A stretch of 64,000 bases of DNA from Polaromonas naphthalenivorans CJ2 (lineage in GTDB: Bacteria > Pseudomonadota > Gammaproteobacteria > Burkholderiales > Burkholderiaceae_C), in assembly GCF_000015505.1 (NCBI RefSeq), contig NC_008757.1, positions 248,001 through 312,000 on the forward strand, in the 5' to 3' direction. Shown here one piece after another: positions 51,843-61,663 of the stretch. A model generated the notes under the pieces. It did no database searches, was not told where the DNA came from, and was given only the letters and a program-made list of their open reading frames with translations. Positions within the stretch are counted from its first letter, which is position 1. Every line of letters begins with the position of its first letter. A program made the position numbers and the translations under genes.

Positions 51843-53585
51843 TTGCGTATCTGTGACGTGGCAACGGCATTGGCACCCCTGAAGCTTGGGCCGCCTGACT
51901 TGGAGATGTTGAGGCCCACCGAAGCACGTTACACCTGTCTACTATTGCAGCCGAGCGGCCCCATATTCGCCGGGAGACAGCGCATCGGCCAGCACGAACC
52001 GGTCGCTGGAGCCCTGAAGGCACGTCAGTTCCTGCAACTCGCGCTAGGAAAACATGCGCACTTAGCCGTCACTCCCGAATACTTCTTCCCCTGGGATGCG
52101 CTCAAAGTTGAGCTACTGGCCGGCACACAACCTTCCCCCGGCAATCTCTGGGTATTGGGCTGCGAAAGCATCGATGCTCCAGCCTTGGCCAAGTTCCAGG
52201 CAGACGTTGGGGATGTCTGTGACGTCGTTCACGAGCCCATTGCGGGGCTTCCTGCTGACCGCGCCCTGTTCGACCCGGTGGTTCACATTTTCCAGGCATC
52301 CCGCGAAGACGGGACGTTCCGGCTGGTCGCCCTGGTGCAGTTCAAGACGTGCCCCTCCCGCGACGACACGTTCTTCGAGGAAGGCCTGCTCAGGCGAGGC
52401 ACCACGGTCTACAAGTTCAAGGGACAGGATGGCACGCTTTCCGTCTCGACCATCATCTGCTCAGACGCATTTGCTCTGACGGATGCGGTGATGCCAGAGC
52501 TTGTTGACCGGTCCACGCTCATTCATATCCAACTCAATCCCGACCCGCGAAACAGCGCCTACCGCCAATATCGGAAGACCACGTTCGAGACAGACCCGAG
52601 TACATCGGAATGCCACATCGTCTGCCTCAACTGGGCCGGTGCTGTCGTCCAGCACGGCGAGACTGGGCCCCTAGAGACCTGGCCGAAGGTTGCTGGCTCG
52701 GCTTGGTATTGCCCTGACTCACGTTGTAAGTCCGACGACGAAATCGTGCTGCCCAATCACGACCTTGGGCTGTACTACGCCTACATGCAGGAGCGGCGGC
52801 ATGCGCTCCTGTTTGACTATGGCGAAGCCGCCTTCGAGCTTCAGATTCCGAAGGTGGTAACCCGAGGCAAAGCTGTCCTGGCAAACAAGAACGGACCAGG
52901 TGCGGTAGAGCGCTACTGCTGGAACCCTGGGGCGTCTGCCTGGGCTCCTGGGACTCGGCCTGTTAATGCCGGGTTTGAGGCACTGCTTCGCGGCAACCCG
53001 GAAGCGCTGGCGGCGCTATCGCACGCGACCCAAAACGGCTCGCCCCTGGATACGGAACGTCTTCTTGCGCTCACGGTTGGGAGCGCCAACGGCATGGAGA
53101 GCTGGTTTTCTGCGAAGGAAGTCGACTCCTGCCGGATTGGTGCGGACGAGGTCGTGAAGCGCGTGACCGTGGCTCAAGACAATCATGCCGACGCCGTCAG
53201 CTTTCGGTACGCTCGCATTGAGTCGGCCGCAGAACTTCGGCATCTCCTCGACACGAAAACCGATTGGCCACCTCAACTGGCCGGAGTGGCCAAGGATTCG
53301 CTGATTCATTGGTCGGCGAACGACCCGCATTTCAACGTCAGGACGAGCGACGGGCGCCCAAGCCTCATCGTCAATCTGGGCAATGCACCGGAGCCTCGCC
53401 GGCTGGAGAACACCGCGTCGAAGTTTGTCGAACTGCTGCGAAAAGCTGGCGGCCACCACAAAGACCGGCTCTGCATCGTGTACCGCCGCCTCGGTGAGCT
53501 GAAGTTCGCTCAGTTGCCTTCCACACGGTTTGACGATGCCCTCGGTGACGAAACCGACCTCCTAGCGGTTCAGCCGCTTGAATGA
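51843..53585 (+). CDS. Nitrilase-fold (carbon-nitrogen hydrolase) protein, candidate defence enzyme
   Basis: TTG start with GAGGAG 8 nt upstream. The N-terminal about 300 of 580 residues match the nitrilase core: Glu79 in LAVTPEYFFPW, Lys168 in LVQFKTCPSRDDTF, and Cys206 in TIICSDAF, in the order and spacing of the Glu-Lys-Cys triad, followed by LIHIQLNPDPRN. The C-terminal about 280 residues are of unknown fold. Nitrilases hydrolyse or condense amides and nitriles. Here it overlaps, by ATGA, a zinc-hook ATPase gene, so it may modify or sense a small molecule or protein while the ATPase senses DNA. Confidence 0.72.
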   Translation: MRICDVATALAPLKLGPPDLEMLRPTEARYTCLLLQPSGPIFAGRQRIGQHEPVAGALKARQFLQLALGKHAHLAVTPEYFFPWDALKVELLAGTQPSPGNLWVLGCESIDAPALAKFQADVGDVCDVVHEPIAGLPADRALFDPVVHIFQASREDGTFRLVALVQFKTCPSRDDTFFEEGLLRRGTTVYKFKGQDGTLSVSTIICSDAFALTDAVMPELVDRSTLIHIQLNPDPRNSAYRQYRKTTFETDPSTSECHIVCLNWAGAVVQHGETGPLETWPKVAGSAWYCPDSRCKSDDEIVLPNHDLGLYYAYMQERRHALLFDYGEAAFELQIPKVVTRGKAVLANKNGPGAVERYCWNPGASAWAPGTRPVNAGFEALLRGNPEALAALSHATQNGSPLDTERLLALTVGSANGMESWFSAKEVDSCRIGADEVVKRVTVAQDNHADAVSFRYARIESAAELRHLLDTKTDWPPQLAGVAKDSLIHWSANDPHFNVRTSDGRPSLIVNLGNAPEPRRLENTASKFVELLRKAGGHHKDRLCIVYRRLGELKFAQLPSTRFDDALGDETDLLAVQPLE

Positions 53586-56500
53586 GTCAGGTAAACACAA
53601 TGACCAATATTGAGACAGTACGCACGGCCTTCGGCCGCCATTTCCAGCACGTTGTCGAGATGGGCAACGGAGTGGTCCGGGGAGAACGCCAGCACAACGG
53701 CAAGCCCTACGCGGTCGCCTACGTCGACCTGTCCGATGAGGTCGTGGAGCGGGCGCACGGCCTTCAGAGCTATCAGGAACGCCTCATCGGTGCTGACTTC
53801 TTCTCGTCGGACAACGACCTGCGGTGGAATAGCTATTTGTTCTTCTGGGCAGGGCCCAAATCGGCAGCGAGCGAGGAGTTTCAACAAGCGAAGAAGCTAA
53901 TTGAGTCAGACAGACATTTCGCTCGGAAATTCGTTCTCAACGAAGATGACTTGGAGCGCCGCTTGGGGCAGAAGCCCCAGGCTGTTGCAACGCCTGCGAC
54001 GCAACAAGGTGATGCTGGTATTGCGTGGGCCGAGCTACTCCGCGCAGATTCTCTGGCAATGCTCCTGGAGCAGAGGCCGAGAACAGCGACTCTGGAGTTG
54101 ATAGAAGCTGGCGAAGCATTCAAGGCTGACGTAGGCGCGCCGGCCCCGGCAAAGGCTTCAGCAACGGACGCGCTCGCTACTGGGATGCTGCGCAAGCTTT
54201 CGATTCAGCAATTCCGGCGCATTCATCAGAGCACGGAGTTTGAGTTTGGCGATGTGAACCTCATCACGGCGCCGAACGGGATGGGGAAGACTTCCTTGCT
54301 GGAAGCAATCGAAGCCTTCTATTGCGGCCGAGTGCGTCGTGACCCCGAGGCCGTGTTTGAGGGTATTTCGGGCGAGCTAGAGGCACCTGACGGCCGCCGG
54401 CATGCCGTCAAGCTCACTAAGGTTCCTGCGACGCTGAAGGCGCGCAATATGGCTTGGTACGGACGGACCGACGTGCATGCCCAGGCCATCTCGCAAGGAT
54501 TCACTCGCTTCAACTTCCTTGATACGGATGCGGCCTTCCGCCTGTCGTCGGAACAAGACCCCGAGCAGATTCAGCTTGACCTCGGCCGGCTGATTGTCGG
54601 CCCGGATACGACGCGTCTTTGGACCTTTCTGTCCAAGCTGAAGGATGACGTCGATACGCGACTGAAAGCACTGGAGGGGCAGCAGCCTAGCGATGAGCTC
54701 AATGTCGACTTGCTGGAGAAAGAGGTAAGTCGACTGGAGACAACCCCGTCTGAATCCACCAGTCTGCGCGTTGCGTTCCGGGAAGGCGTTGTTCGACTTC
54801 GGCCAAGGTGGGTAATCCCAGATGCCAATACTCAGCTGAACGAACAGGAAAAGAGCTCGGTTGCCGAACTCAAGAGCGCCATAAACCGTGCTCTTGCTGC
54901 CGCACCAGTCACGCCAGGCAACAAAAGCGTCCTTCAAGAGCAACTCGCCAAGATGAAGGCGTCCCTGGCCGAAGCGAGGAGGATTCAATCCTCGTATGAA
55001 GCCGCTGTACGTGAAGCGAATGCCGCCGCTGAGAACCAGAAGGCGAGCAAAGAAAATCAACGCTTGGCGGAGTTGTGGGAAAAGATTCTGCTTGCAGGAG
55101 TGCCGGAGCTGGAAAAGCGAATTGGTATAGCAGAACAGCAGGTACAGGCGTTGAGGACCGCCTTGCCTAGCTACCGGGAGGATGCGATTGCTAGCTTTCC
55201 CGAGAAGTATTTCCCTCTCGCGCTGAAGGATGCCCTGTCGGACGCGAAGCGGGAATCCGACCTGGCGCAAGAGTCTTCTCAAACTGCATCGCGGGCGCTG
55301 TCGCAAGCGCAAGAGCTCGGACAAACGTTGGTCGCTTTGCGGCGCGATTTGCACGACGCCTCCGTCGCGGTCATGGGGCAGACTGGAAATCTGACCGAAT
55401 GCCCCGTGTGCAAGACAGTCCATGCCGAGCAAGACCTTGCCGAAAAGCTGCACGCGCTCATTGGCTCTGGCGACTCGCAAATGTCGGCAGGGCTCAGGCA
55501 ACGTGCACAAACGGCCAAGCAGAACACAGACACCGCTCAGCGTGCCCTGGAAGCCCTGCTGACCCTGGCAAAGTGGCAACAGGCCGCTGGCCTGGCAGAC
55601 GACTTGGCATGCAAGGACTTATTCACGCAGCTACAGCATCAGCACGAGAAGCTGAGGGCCGCGCTCCTTGAGTTGCAAGAGGCTCGACAAGCTGAGAAGA
55701 CGCTTGGTGCTACAGGAATTCGATTGGATGGCTGGCAGCTGGCCCGTGCAAATGCTCAACGAGGCTTGTCAGAAGGGGTCAACGTGAACGACAGGACGCG
55801 GTTGCGCCAGGCAATTGAGTTTATGGCGGTACAAATCGGGTTTAACGTCCTGGCGCACGTTCTCACAGCAAAAAAGCCGCAGACGCTAGCCAATGAAGCG
55901 ACGATGCTTGCAATAGCAACTGGCGCATCCAGAGGAGTTCCGATGCTGCCGTCTCAGACGGTAGTGGCTGTGGAACGCTTAGTACAGCAGGCCGAAGCTC
56001 GTGTTGCGGCTGCAGCAGAAGTTGAAAGAGCTATTGACTGGCCGGTTGATGCCGCCTATGAAACGCTGCTGTCGGAAGTTCAATCCTGCCTTTTGGCATA
56101 TGACAAGGCCGACCACGCAGCAACCCAGGAGACAGAAGCGGATTCAGTCCTCAAGCAAAAGCTAAAGGACCTGGCCGAGGCTAGAGCCCGACAAGCGAAG
56201 CATGAAGCGTCTCGCAAGAACCTGGCGCGCGCTGCAGCGACGCTATCGAAAGTCGTAGACGAGCACTCTCTCGAAACCGTGACGTCCGAGGCATTGCGCG
56301 CGATTCGAAGCAAAGTGAGCGACGTTTTTTCTCAGATTCACTCGCCGCCAGAGTACGCCTTGGGCAACTTCGAAGATGGGCAGCTCATCGTGCGCCGCGA
56401 AGACGGCGCGACCCACGCCGTCAATCAGGTCAGCACCGGTCAGCGTGCGGCCCTAGCGCTTTCCATCTTCCTGGCGCTGAACGAGAGCGCCGGCACTGCC

Positions 56501-56725
56501 CCGCCCGTCATACTCATTGACGACCCGGTGGCGCATATCGACGACCTCAACGCCTTGTCGTTCCTCGACTACCTGAGGGAACTCGTGGTGAGTAGCAGGA
56601 AGCAAGTCTTCTTCGCGACTGCAGACGCGAGGTTGGCGGCCTTGTTCCAACGAAAATTCGATTTTCTGGGGCCAAACAGATACCGGCGAATCAACCTCGA
56701 CGCCCCTCAGGCAACTGCACAGTAG
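53582..56725 (+). CDS. Rad50/RecF-like ATPase with zinc hook
   Basis: A 1047-residue protein. The N-terminal about 200 residues form an unknown domain, followed by the ABC ATPase head at LRKLSIQQFRRIHQSTEFEFGDVNLITAPNGMGKTSLLEAIEAF (Walker A near 232). Two long coiled coils flank a C-x-x-C zinc-hook-like motif (TECPVCKTVH, near 606). The C-terminal head has the signature NQVSTGQRAALALSIFLALN (near 946) and Walker B VILIDDPVAHIDDLN (near 978). All canonical SMC/Rad50 elements are present. It would hold or sense DNA and, with the nitrilase-fold partner, form a two-gene system. Confidence 0.85.
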   Translation: MSQVNTMTNIETVRTAFGRHFQHVVEMGNGVVRGERQHNGKPYAVAYVDLSDEVVERAHGLQSYQERLIGADFFSSDNDLRWNSYLFFWAGPKSAASEEFQQAKKLIESDRHFARKFVLNEDDLERRLGQKPQAVATPATQQGDAGIAWAELLRADSLAMLLEQRPRTATLELIEAGEAFKADVGAPAPAKASATDALATGMLRKLSIQQFRRIHQSTEFEFGDVNLITAPNGMGKTSLLEAIEAFYCGRVRRDPEAVFEGISGELEAPDGRRHAVKLTKVPATLKARNMAWYGRTDVHAQAISQGFTRFNFLDTDAAFRLSSEQDPEQIQLDLGRLIVGPDTTRLWTFLSKLKDDVDTRLKALEGQQPSDELNVDLLEKEVSRLETTPSESTSLRVAFREGVVRLRPRWVIPDANTQLNEQEKSSVAELKSAINRALAAAPVTPGNKSVLQEQLAKMKASLAEARRIQSSYEAAVREANAAAENQKASKENQRLAELWEKILLAGVPELEKRIGIAEQQVQALRTALPSYREDAIASFPEKYFPLALKDALSDAKRESDLAQESSQTASRALSQAQELGQTLVALRRDLHDASVAVMGQTGNLTECPVCKTVHAEQDLAEKLHALIGSGDSQMSAGLRQRAQTAKQNTDTAQRALEALLTLAKWQQAAGLADDLACKDLFTQLQHQHEKLRAALLELQEARQAEKTLGATGIRLDGWQLARANAQRGLSEGVNVNDRTRLRQAIEFMAVQIGFNVLAHVLTAKKPQTLANEATMLAIATGASRGVPMLPSQTVVAVERLVQQAEARVAAAAEVERAIDWPVDAAYETLLSEVQSCLLAYDKADHAATQETEADSVLKQKLKDLAEARARQAKHEASRKNLARAAATLSKVVDEHSLETVTSEALRAIRSKVSDVFSQIHSPPEYALGNFEDGQLIVRREDGATHAVNQVSTGQRAALALSIFLALNESAGTAPPVILIDDPVAHIDDLNALSFLDYLRELVVSSRKQVFFATADARLAALFQRKFDFLGPNRYRRINLDAPQATAQ

Positions 56726-57288
<563 letters not shown>

Positions 57289-58959
57289 TTACGGTACATC
57301 ATCAGGATGTCGCCATGGACCAAAACCATGCACCTGCAGGTCAAGCTGAAACTGCTCTGGATCCACGAAGCGCAGGAGTCGAAGCTGATCGGGCTGCGGC
57401 AGCTTCGCATAAGCATCCATGCCAGGAAGGTTTGATGGATTCCACCCGAAGACCGCACTTCGGTAGTACAGGTGGTCCCTAAGCACTTGGTAGGGCTTGA
57501 TGGATGTGCCAACAATAGCTGGTCGCTTCCTTTCCAACTCCTTCAGCTTGGCGCAAGCCTCACGGGATTTGGCGATCAGGTTCTCCAGACTTGTATCAAA
57601 GCGCTGCAGAGGATTGCAGATCGTGGACACACCTAGTGCGCAAGTAACGTCGTGGAAGAAGGCCACGCACCCCATCAAGTGCGAGTCATAGAAGCTTGGC
57701 TTGGGGCGGTGGGACCAATCCGAGAATGGGGTCGGAATGGCATCGATGCATAACTCAATCAACTGCGGCATGTTTTCAATGCGCACGCGCATCAGGGGAT
57801 TCAGCGCCTCGAACGTGAACGGCCCAGGCCCAGCGAGTCGCAGCGCTATCAGGATGCTTGCAGCGTCCGCAGCGATTTTGCCAAGTTGTCGGCTGTCGGC
57901 TCTCGCGACAACCTTCTGTAAGCACTGCTCGGCCAATTCATTGCGGCCATGGCGAAGGTGCCAGCGCCCCTCCGCGTAGTCAATGACGAACATTAACAAG
58001 CCCGAGGGGGCGACCGCGCGCGAATCCGCACGCAACTTGTCGAAATTCGCTTCATCCAGATCGTTCACCTGAGCGCCAAGTTGGTCGTACTCCTTTGATA
58101 GAGCCAAATAAGGGTCGAGGTAGCCCCAGTACATGCGGATGCGGCTGTGTTGTGCCTCATCCGGGAAGTCGCCGTTCCTGTCCAGGCCTGCAAGCAGCTT
58201 ACCGACAACCAGCGCGAGAATATCTTGCTCTGGAATGATCTCAGCAGCCATGGCGCACAGCCGCATCGTTGCCATGCCGGCGAGGTACAACCCGCGCACC
58301 GCGTCAACCGCAGCATCAAGCTCTTGCGGAGAGGAGAAACCGCTCTGCATTTCAACGCGCAGGTTGGCGAGGTCCTGCTCGATGGACGAATGTTTGCGCT
58401 GAGAACGCTGATCTAGTCTGGCAAGCGTCGAGCGAAACTCACGCGCGTTGATGCCCTTCGGAATTGCTCGCCTGACCGCAGCCTTCCAGGTGGCCAGATA
58501 ACTTGTGGTCTCACCAGTGAGCGAAGCTGCATGCACTTCAAGCAGTAGCCGAGCGCTCTCCAGCACCGATCCAGTCTGTTGGCGGGCATCAGAAAGCATC
58601 TGAGCAATCCACGGGGCCACCCAGACTTCGATAAAGCGCTGCAGCCCTTCTGTTTCCGTCGCCTCGGTGACCAGTGGGAGAGCCCTGGCATTGGTCAACT
58701 CCGTTTCGGCGTCGAGCAGCCATACTTGGACAAGGCTCCGGAGCGCTTCGTCCGAGCCTGCGAGCAGATCCAAGAGCAGGTCTTGCAGGCCAGCGCGGTG
58801 AAGCGAGCCGCTATAGGCATCGATCCGGCCGCCAAACGAGCCGAGGTCGGCGAGTGCATCCTCTTTGTTCCGTGCGATCCCAAGGCCAGAGGCCAGGCCG
58901 TCAATGACGGCGGAGAAGGTAGGCAAGCGTGCGTAGACTGATGGCGGGTGGGTGAGCAT
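57289..58959 (-). CDS. Large helical protein of unknown function
   Basis: The 556-residue protein is alpha-helical throughout, with repeated hydrophobic/charged pairs suggesting TPR-like or HEAT-like repeats (AEGRWHLRHGRNELAEQCLQKVVARADSRQLGKIAADAASILIAL). It has no catalytic motif, no signal peptide and no membrane segment. It faces the nitrilase/ATPase pair from the right, separated by 560 bp. Codon use is similar to neighbouring genes, so it is probably real. Confidence 0.55.
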   Translation of the reverse strand: MLTHPPSVYARLPTFSAVIDGLASGLGIARNKEDALADLGSFGGRIDAYSGSLHRAGLQDLLLDLLAGSDEALRSLVQVWLLDAETELTNARALPLVTEATETEGLQRFIEVWVAPWIAQMLSDARQQTGSVLESARLLLEVHAASLTGETTSYLATWKAAVRRAIPKGINAREFRSTLARLDQRSQRKHSSIEQDLANLRVEMQSGFSSPQELDAAVDAVRGLYLAGMATMRLCAMAAEIIPEQDILALVVGKLLAGLDRNGDFPDEAQHSRIRMYWGYLDPYLALSKEYDQLGAQVNDLDEANFDKLRADSRAVAPSGLLMFVIDYAEGRWHLRHGRNELAEQCLQKVVARADSRQLGKIAADAASILIALRLAGPGPFTFEALNPLMRVRIENMPQLIELCIDAIPTPFSDWSHRPKPSFYDSHLMGCVAFFHDVTCALGVSTICNPLQRFDTSLENLIAKSREACAKLKELERKRPAIVGTSIKPYQVLRDHLYYRSAVFGWNPSNLPGMDAYAKLPQPDQLRLLRFVDPEQFQLDLQVHGFGPWRHPDDVP

Positions 58960-59056
58960 CGGTTTCCGTGATTTCCGGTGGAGCAGGATGGTGCCAGCGG
59001 CGATGATCGCGTTGCCGACGCCAAGATTGTCGGCGATTAACTTAAAGGAACCTCAC

Positions 59057-59341
59057 ATGAAAGAACGGACGCTTCGCCCCATGCTTGCGATGAGCCTCGA
59101 CTGGCACCTAACCCGGGCCCTCGAACAAAACGATTTCTCAGCGGTCAGCGACAAGCTGCGCGATCAGCTGATCGAACGCGGGATGCCACCCAGGAAGGCG
59201 GCGATCAATGCGCCAGTCATGCTGGATGGCATGGACAGGGCGCTCCAGGGCGAGTTTGACTTTAAGCGCATCCGCAACGAGCTGTGCGCTGAGCGGCGCA
59301 GCCGCGACGCGGCCAGCCCGCTCACGCCGGCCGCTGGCTAA
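59057..59341 (+). CDS. Small helical protein, unknown
   Basis: The ATG at 59057 follows AAAGGAACC. The 94-residue protein starts MKERTLRPMLAMSLDWHL and has an amphipathic C-terminus (FDFKRIRNELCAERRSRDAA). It resembles small plasmid proteins without known function. It is divergent from the gene ending at 57289. Confidence 0.55.
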   Translation: MKERTLRPMLAMSLDWHLTRALEQNDFSAVSDKLRDQLIERGMPPRKAAINAPVMLDGMDRALQGEFDFKRIRNELCAERRSRDAASPLTPAAG

Positions 59342-59698
59342 CGCAGGTCGCTATACGGCGTACAGGGTTCGCATAGGGCGCTGCGGCCCATCCGGAAACG
59401 TAGAGCTGGCGAGCCCTTCAAGGAGGGCTTGCTGGATGCTTTCCCTGACTGGTCGGTCGTGCTCGGATCGTAGTCAAAGCACGTCGAGAAACTGTTCTCT
59501 GCTAACACAGCAGTCATACATGCCGCTGTATGTCGAATGTCCTGTGATGGACTTCAGTTCGACTACTTTGTCTTTGTCGAAATTGCCTTGCCTTGCCTTG
59601 CCTTGCCTTGATAATTTACGTCTTGAAACACGTTGCGACAACCTGTTTATGATCCCTTGGGGCGCATGACAGAACCATCTTGAAAAACCAATTTATTT
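59342..59698. other. Intergenic leader of the last four-gene cluster
   Basis: It contains the (CCTTG)5 repeat at 59586-59610, directly followed by ATAATTT. A -10-like GATAAT at 59610-59615 with a TTGCCT inside the repeats 16 nt upstream is possible, so the repeat may be part of the promoter. Confidence 0.45.
59586..59610. repeat. Pentanucleotide repeat (CCTTG)5
   Basis: Five perfect copies, 89 bp upstream of the next start codon. A change in copy number would alter the spacing of elements in the control region. Confidence 0.85.
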
Positions 59699-61651
59699 AT
59701 GAACCAGCAACAAGGCAAAGAAGCCTTTGATCAAAGCTTTTCTCAGATCGTTGGCGCATGGAATCAGATGCAGGGCGACGCGCTAAACTCAGCGCTGGAC
59801 GCCTACAGTCAGGGCATCAAAGATTCCATCTCCAATGGCTCGGGCGGTTTCACTAACCAGTCCATAGATGTGCAGCAGGGCTTCGTAGCCGAAGCGCACC
59901 TCGTTGGCTCCTTCAACGTAGAGGCATCAGTAAAGGGGTTAAACAATCACCGCGCCACGCGCAACAGTGGGGTGCACAACGATCCCGTGGCTGATGCAGT
60001 TGTAACCACCCCCGATGGGGCGACCACCACGCACCAGATGAAGTTTTACAAGGACGGCCAAAAGACTTCTGCGGCTTTATCGCCGGAGCGGTACGACACG
60101 GTCGACAGCAAGATCGTGCCGTCCGACCAAGTCCTTGACGTGAAGGCTTCGGCCTCCAAGCAAGCTGCGCGTAACCAAGACATTCGTCCGGGCGTCTCTA
60201 AAAGCAACCAGCACACAGTCGACACGGCCACAGACAAGCTCGCATCCAAGGATGGCAAGGTTTCCAGTACAGGCCTCAAGCGCAAAGGCGATGGCAGTGC
60301 AGAGGAACTTACCAAGAGGACCAAGGAAAACAACGAAGGGGCAGAGTACGGCGAGAAGGCCCGCGTGCGCCGCGAGTTCAACTCGATGCAGTACCGCAAC
60401 GCGGCCAAGGGTGGAGCCATTGCTGGCGCTGCCAGTGAGGGCGTGAGCATCCTGATTGACATCCTGCGCAGTGACAAGCCAATGACGTTGGATGACTGCA
60501 TGGATGCAGCCACGCGTCTTGTGGCCAGCGCCGCAAAGGGTGCAGGCAACGCGCTGCTCATCACCGGCATTCAGCATGCCGGCCAGGCCATGGTCGACGC
60601 GGCTAAAAACCAAGGCACTAAGGCTGTGGACCAGGCAATGGGCAAGCATTTGGTTAAGGGCAACGTGGCAGCAGCTGTGACACAGATCACAGTTCAGCTA
60701 GCGCAAAACCTATATCGTTTCTCCCAAGGGGAGATCGACAACCTGCAGCTCGCTTCGGCCACGGTTGGCAGCACGATGCAAATCGTGGGCGGCTCCTTGT
60801 CATACACAGCAGGCGCTGCTGTGGGTACATGGCTGGGGGCAAGCGTTCCCGCAGCGATCTCTGGCTATGCGATTGCAGGCACCACTTTTGGCGCTGTGGG
60901 CGTGATGGCCAGCGGCATGGTGTTTGGTATCGGGTTTGCGCTCGCTGCCGGCGCGTATGTCAATCACTTCTCCACCGAGGGCAGAACGCTTGCAACCAAT
61001 CAGCTGAACTCCGCACTGGAACAGCTCAACGGCGGCAAGATCGACATGAGCTCCTACGTGGGCAAGGTTGCCACGATGTCGGAGATGACGTTCCAGTGGA
61101 GCGACTTGCTGCCATTCAGCGGCGCAATCTCTGTGCTCGCTGAGTACGGTCAACGCAAGAACCAGCTGCAGGCTACACGTAGCCACATCGAGTCCATGAT
61201 CGATGCACTTCCAGCGCAAGAGCAGGCAATCATGCAAGAGCTGACCGACCAGTACCGCAAGGCCATCCAGCACGTGGATCAGCAGTACATGGAAGCCCGC
61301 GCCAGCATTACCAAGCAGGCTTTAGACCAGTTTGACACCTTGAGCGAACAGCTCAACGAGCACCTAGAGCAAAAGTTCTTGCTCTTTGAGCCAATTCGTA
61401 AGTCATACATCGAGCAGTCCAAGCTGATGGACTTGGAAGTGCGCAAAGCACAAGAGGACGACGAGCGAGCCAAGGTCTACAGGAGCGAGCTTTTGGACCT
61501 GCAAACCAAGCTCAACACATTCACCACCTCCGACAAAGCTGACCGAGCCCTCAAGGAAAACCTCCGGGAGACCATCGTGGTCCGCCTGGAGATGCTCATC
61601 CCGCACAAGACGGGCTGGGATGAGGCTTGCGAATTCCTTGAACTGCAGTAA
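59699..61651 (+). CDS. Nuclease-like / glycine-rich membrane protein, first gene of a four-gene cluster
   Basis: A 650-residue protein. The N-terminal region has an E-(x)n-D-(x)n-Q-x-K pattern (Glu65 in GFVAEAH, Asp99 in DPVADAVV, Gln113 and Lys115 in THQMKFYKDG) like a PD-(D/E)xK nuclease. The middle (about 220-420) has several Gly/Ala-rich hydrophobic stretches, among them AGAAVGTWLGASVPAAISGY and MASGMVFGIGFALAAGAYV, which suggest membrane insertion or a glycine zipper. The C-terminal about 190 residues form a coiled coil. The cluster downstream shares close spacing, so it is one operon. Its function is unknown; nuclease activity is inferred only from the pattern. Confidence 0.6.
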   Translation: MNQQQGKEAFDQSFSQIVGAWNQMQGDALNSALDAYSQGIKDSISNGSGGFTNQSIDVQQGFVAEAHLVGSFNVEASVKGLNNHRATRNSGVHNDPVADAVVTTPDGATTTHQMKFYKDGQKTSAALSPERYDTVDSKIVPSDQVLDVKASASKQAARNQDIRPGVSKSNQHTVDTATDKLASKDGKVSSTGLKRKGDGSAEELTKRTKENNEGAEYGEKARVRREFNSMQYRNAAKGGAIAGAASEGVSILIDILRSDKPMTLDDCMDAATRLVASAAKGAGNALLITGIQHAGQAMVDAAKNQGTKAVDQAMGKHLVKGNVAAAVTQITVQLAQNLYRFSQGEIDNLQLASATVGSTMQIVGGSLSYTAGAAVGTWLGASVPAAISGYAIAGTTFGAVGVMASGMVFGIGFALAAGAYVNHFSTEGRTLATNQLNSALEQLNGGKIDMSSYVGKVATMSEMTFQWSDLLPFSGAISVLAEYGQRKNQLQATRSHIESMIDALPAQEQAIMQELTDQYRKAIQHVDQQYMEARASITKQALDQFDTLSEQLNEHLEQKFLLFEPIRKSYIEQSKLMDLEVRKAQEDDERAKVYRSELLDLQTKLNTFTTSDKADRALKENLRETIVVRLEMLIPHKTGWDEACEFLELQ

Positions 61652-61663
61652 GAGATACAGATC

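Noticed and set aside
54377..55579. 400-residue open frame on the minus strand
   Set aside because: It lies antisense to the zinc-hook ATPase, with no recognisable motif; a shadow frame.
59208..59669. 153-residue frame overlapping the small gene at 59057
   Set aside because: Its reading is Ser/Arg-rich and runs over the CCTTG repeats; the overlapping 94-residue frame has the ribosome binding site.
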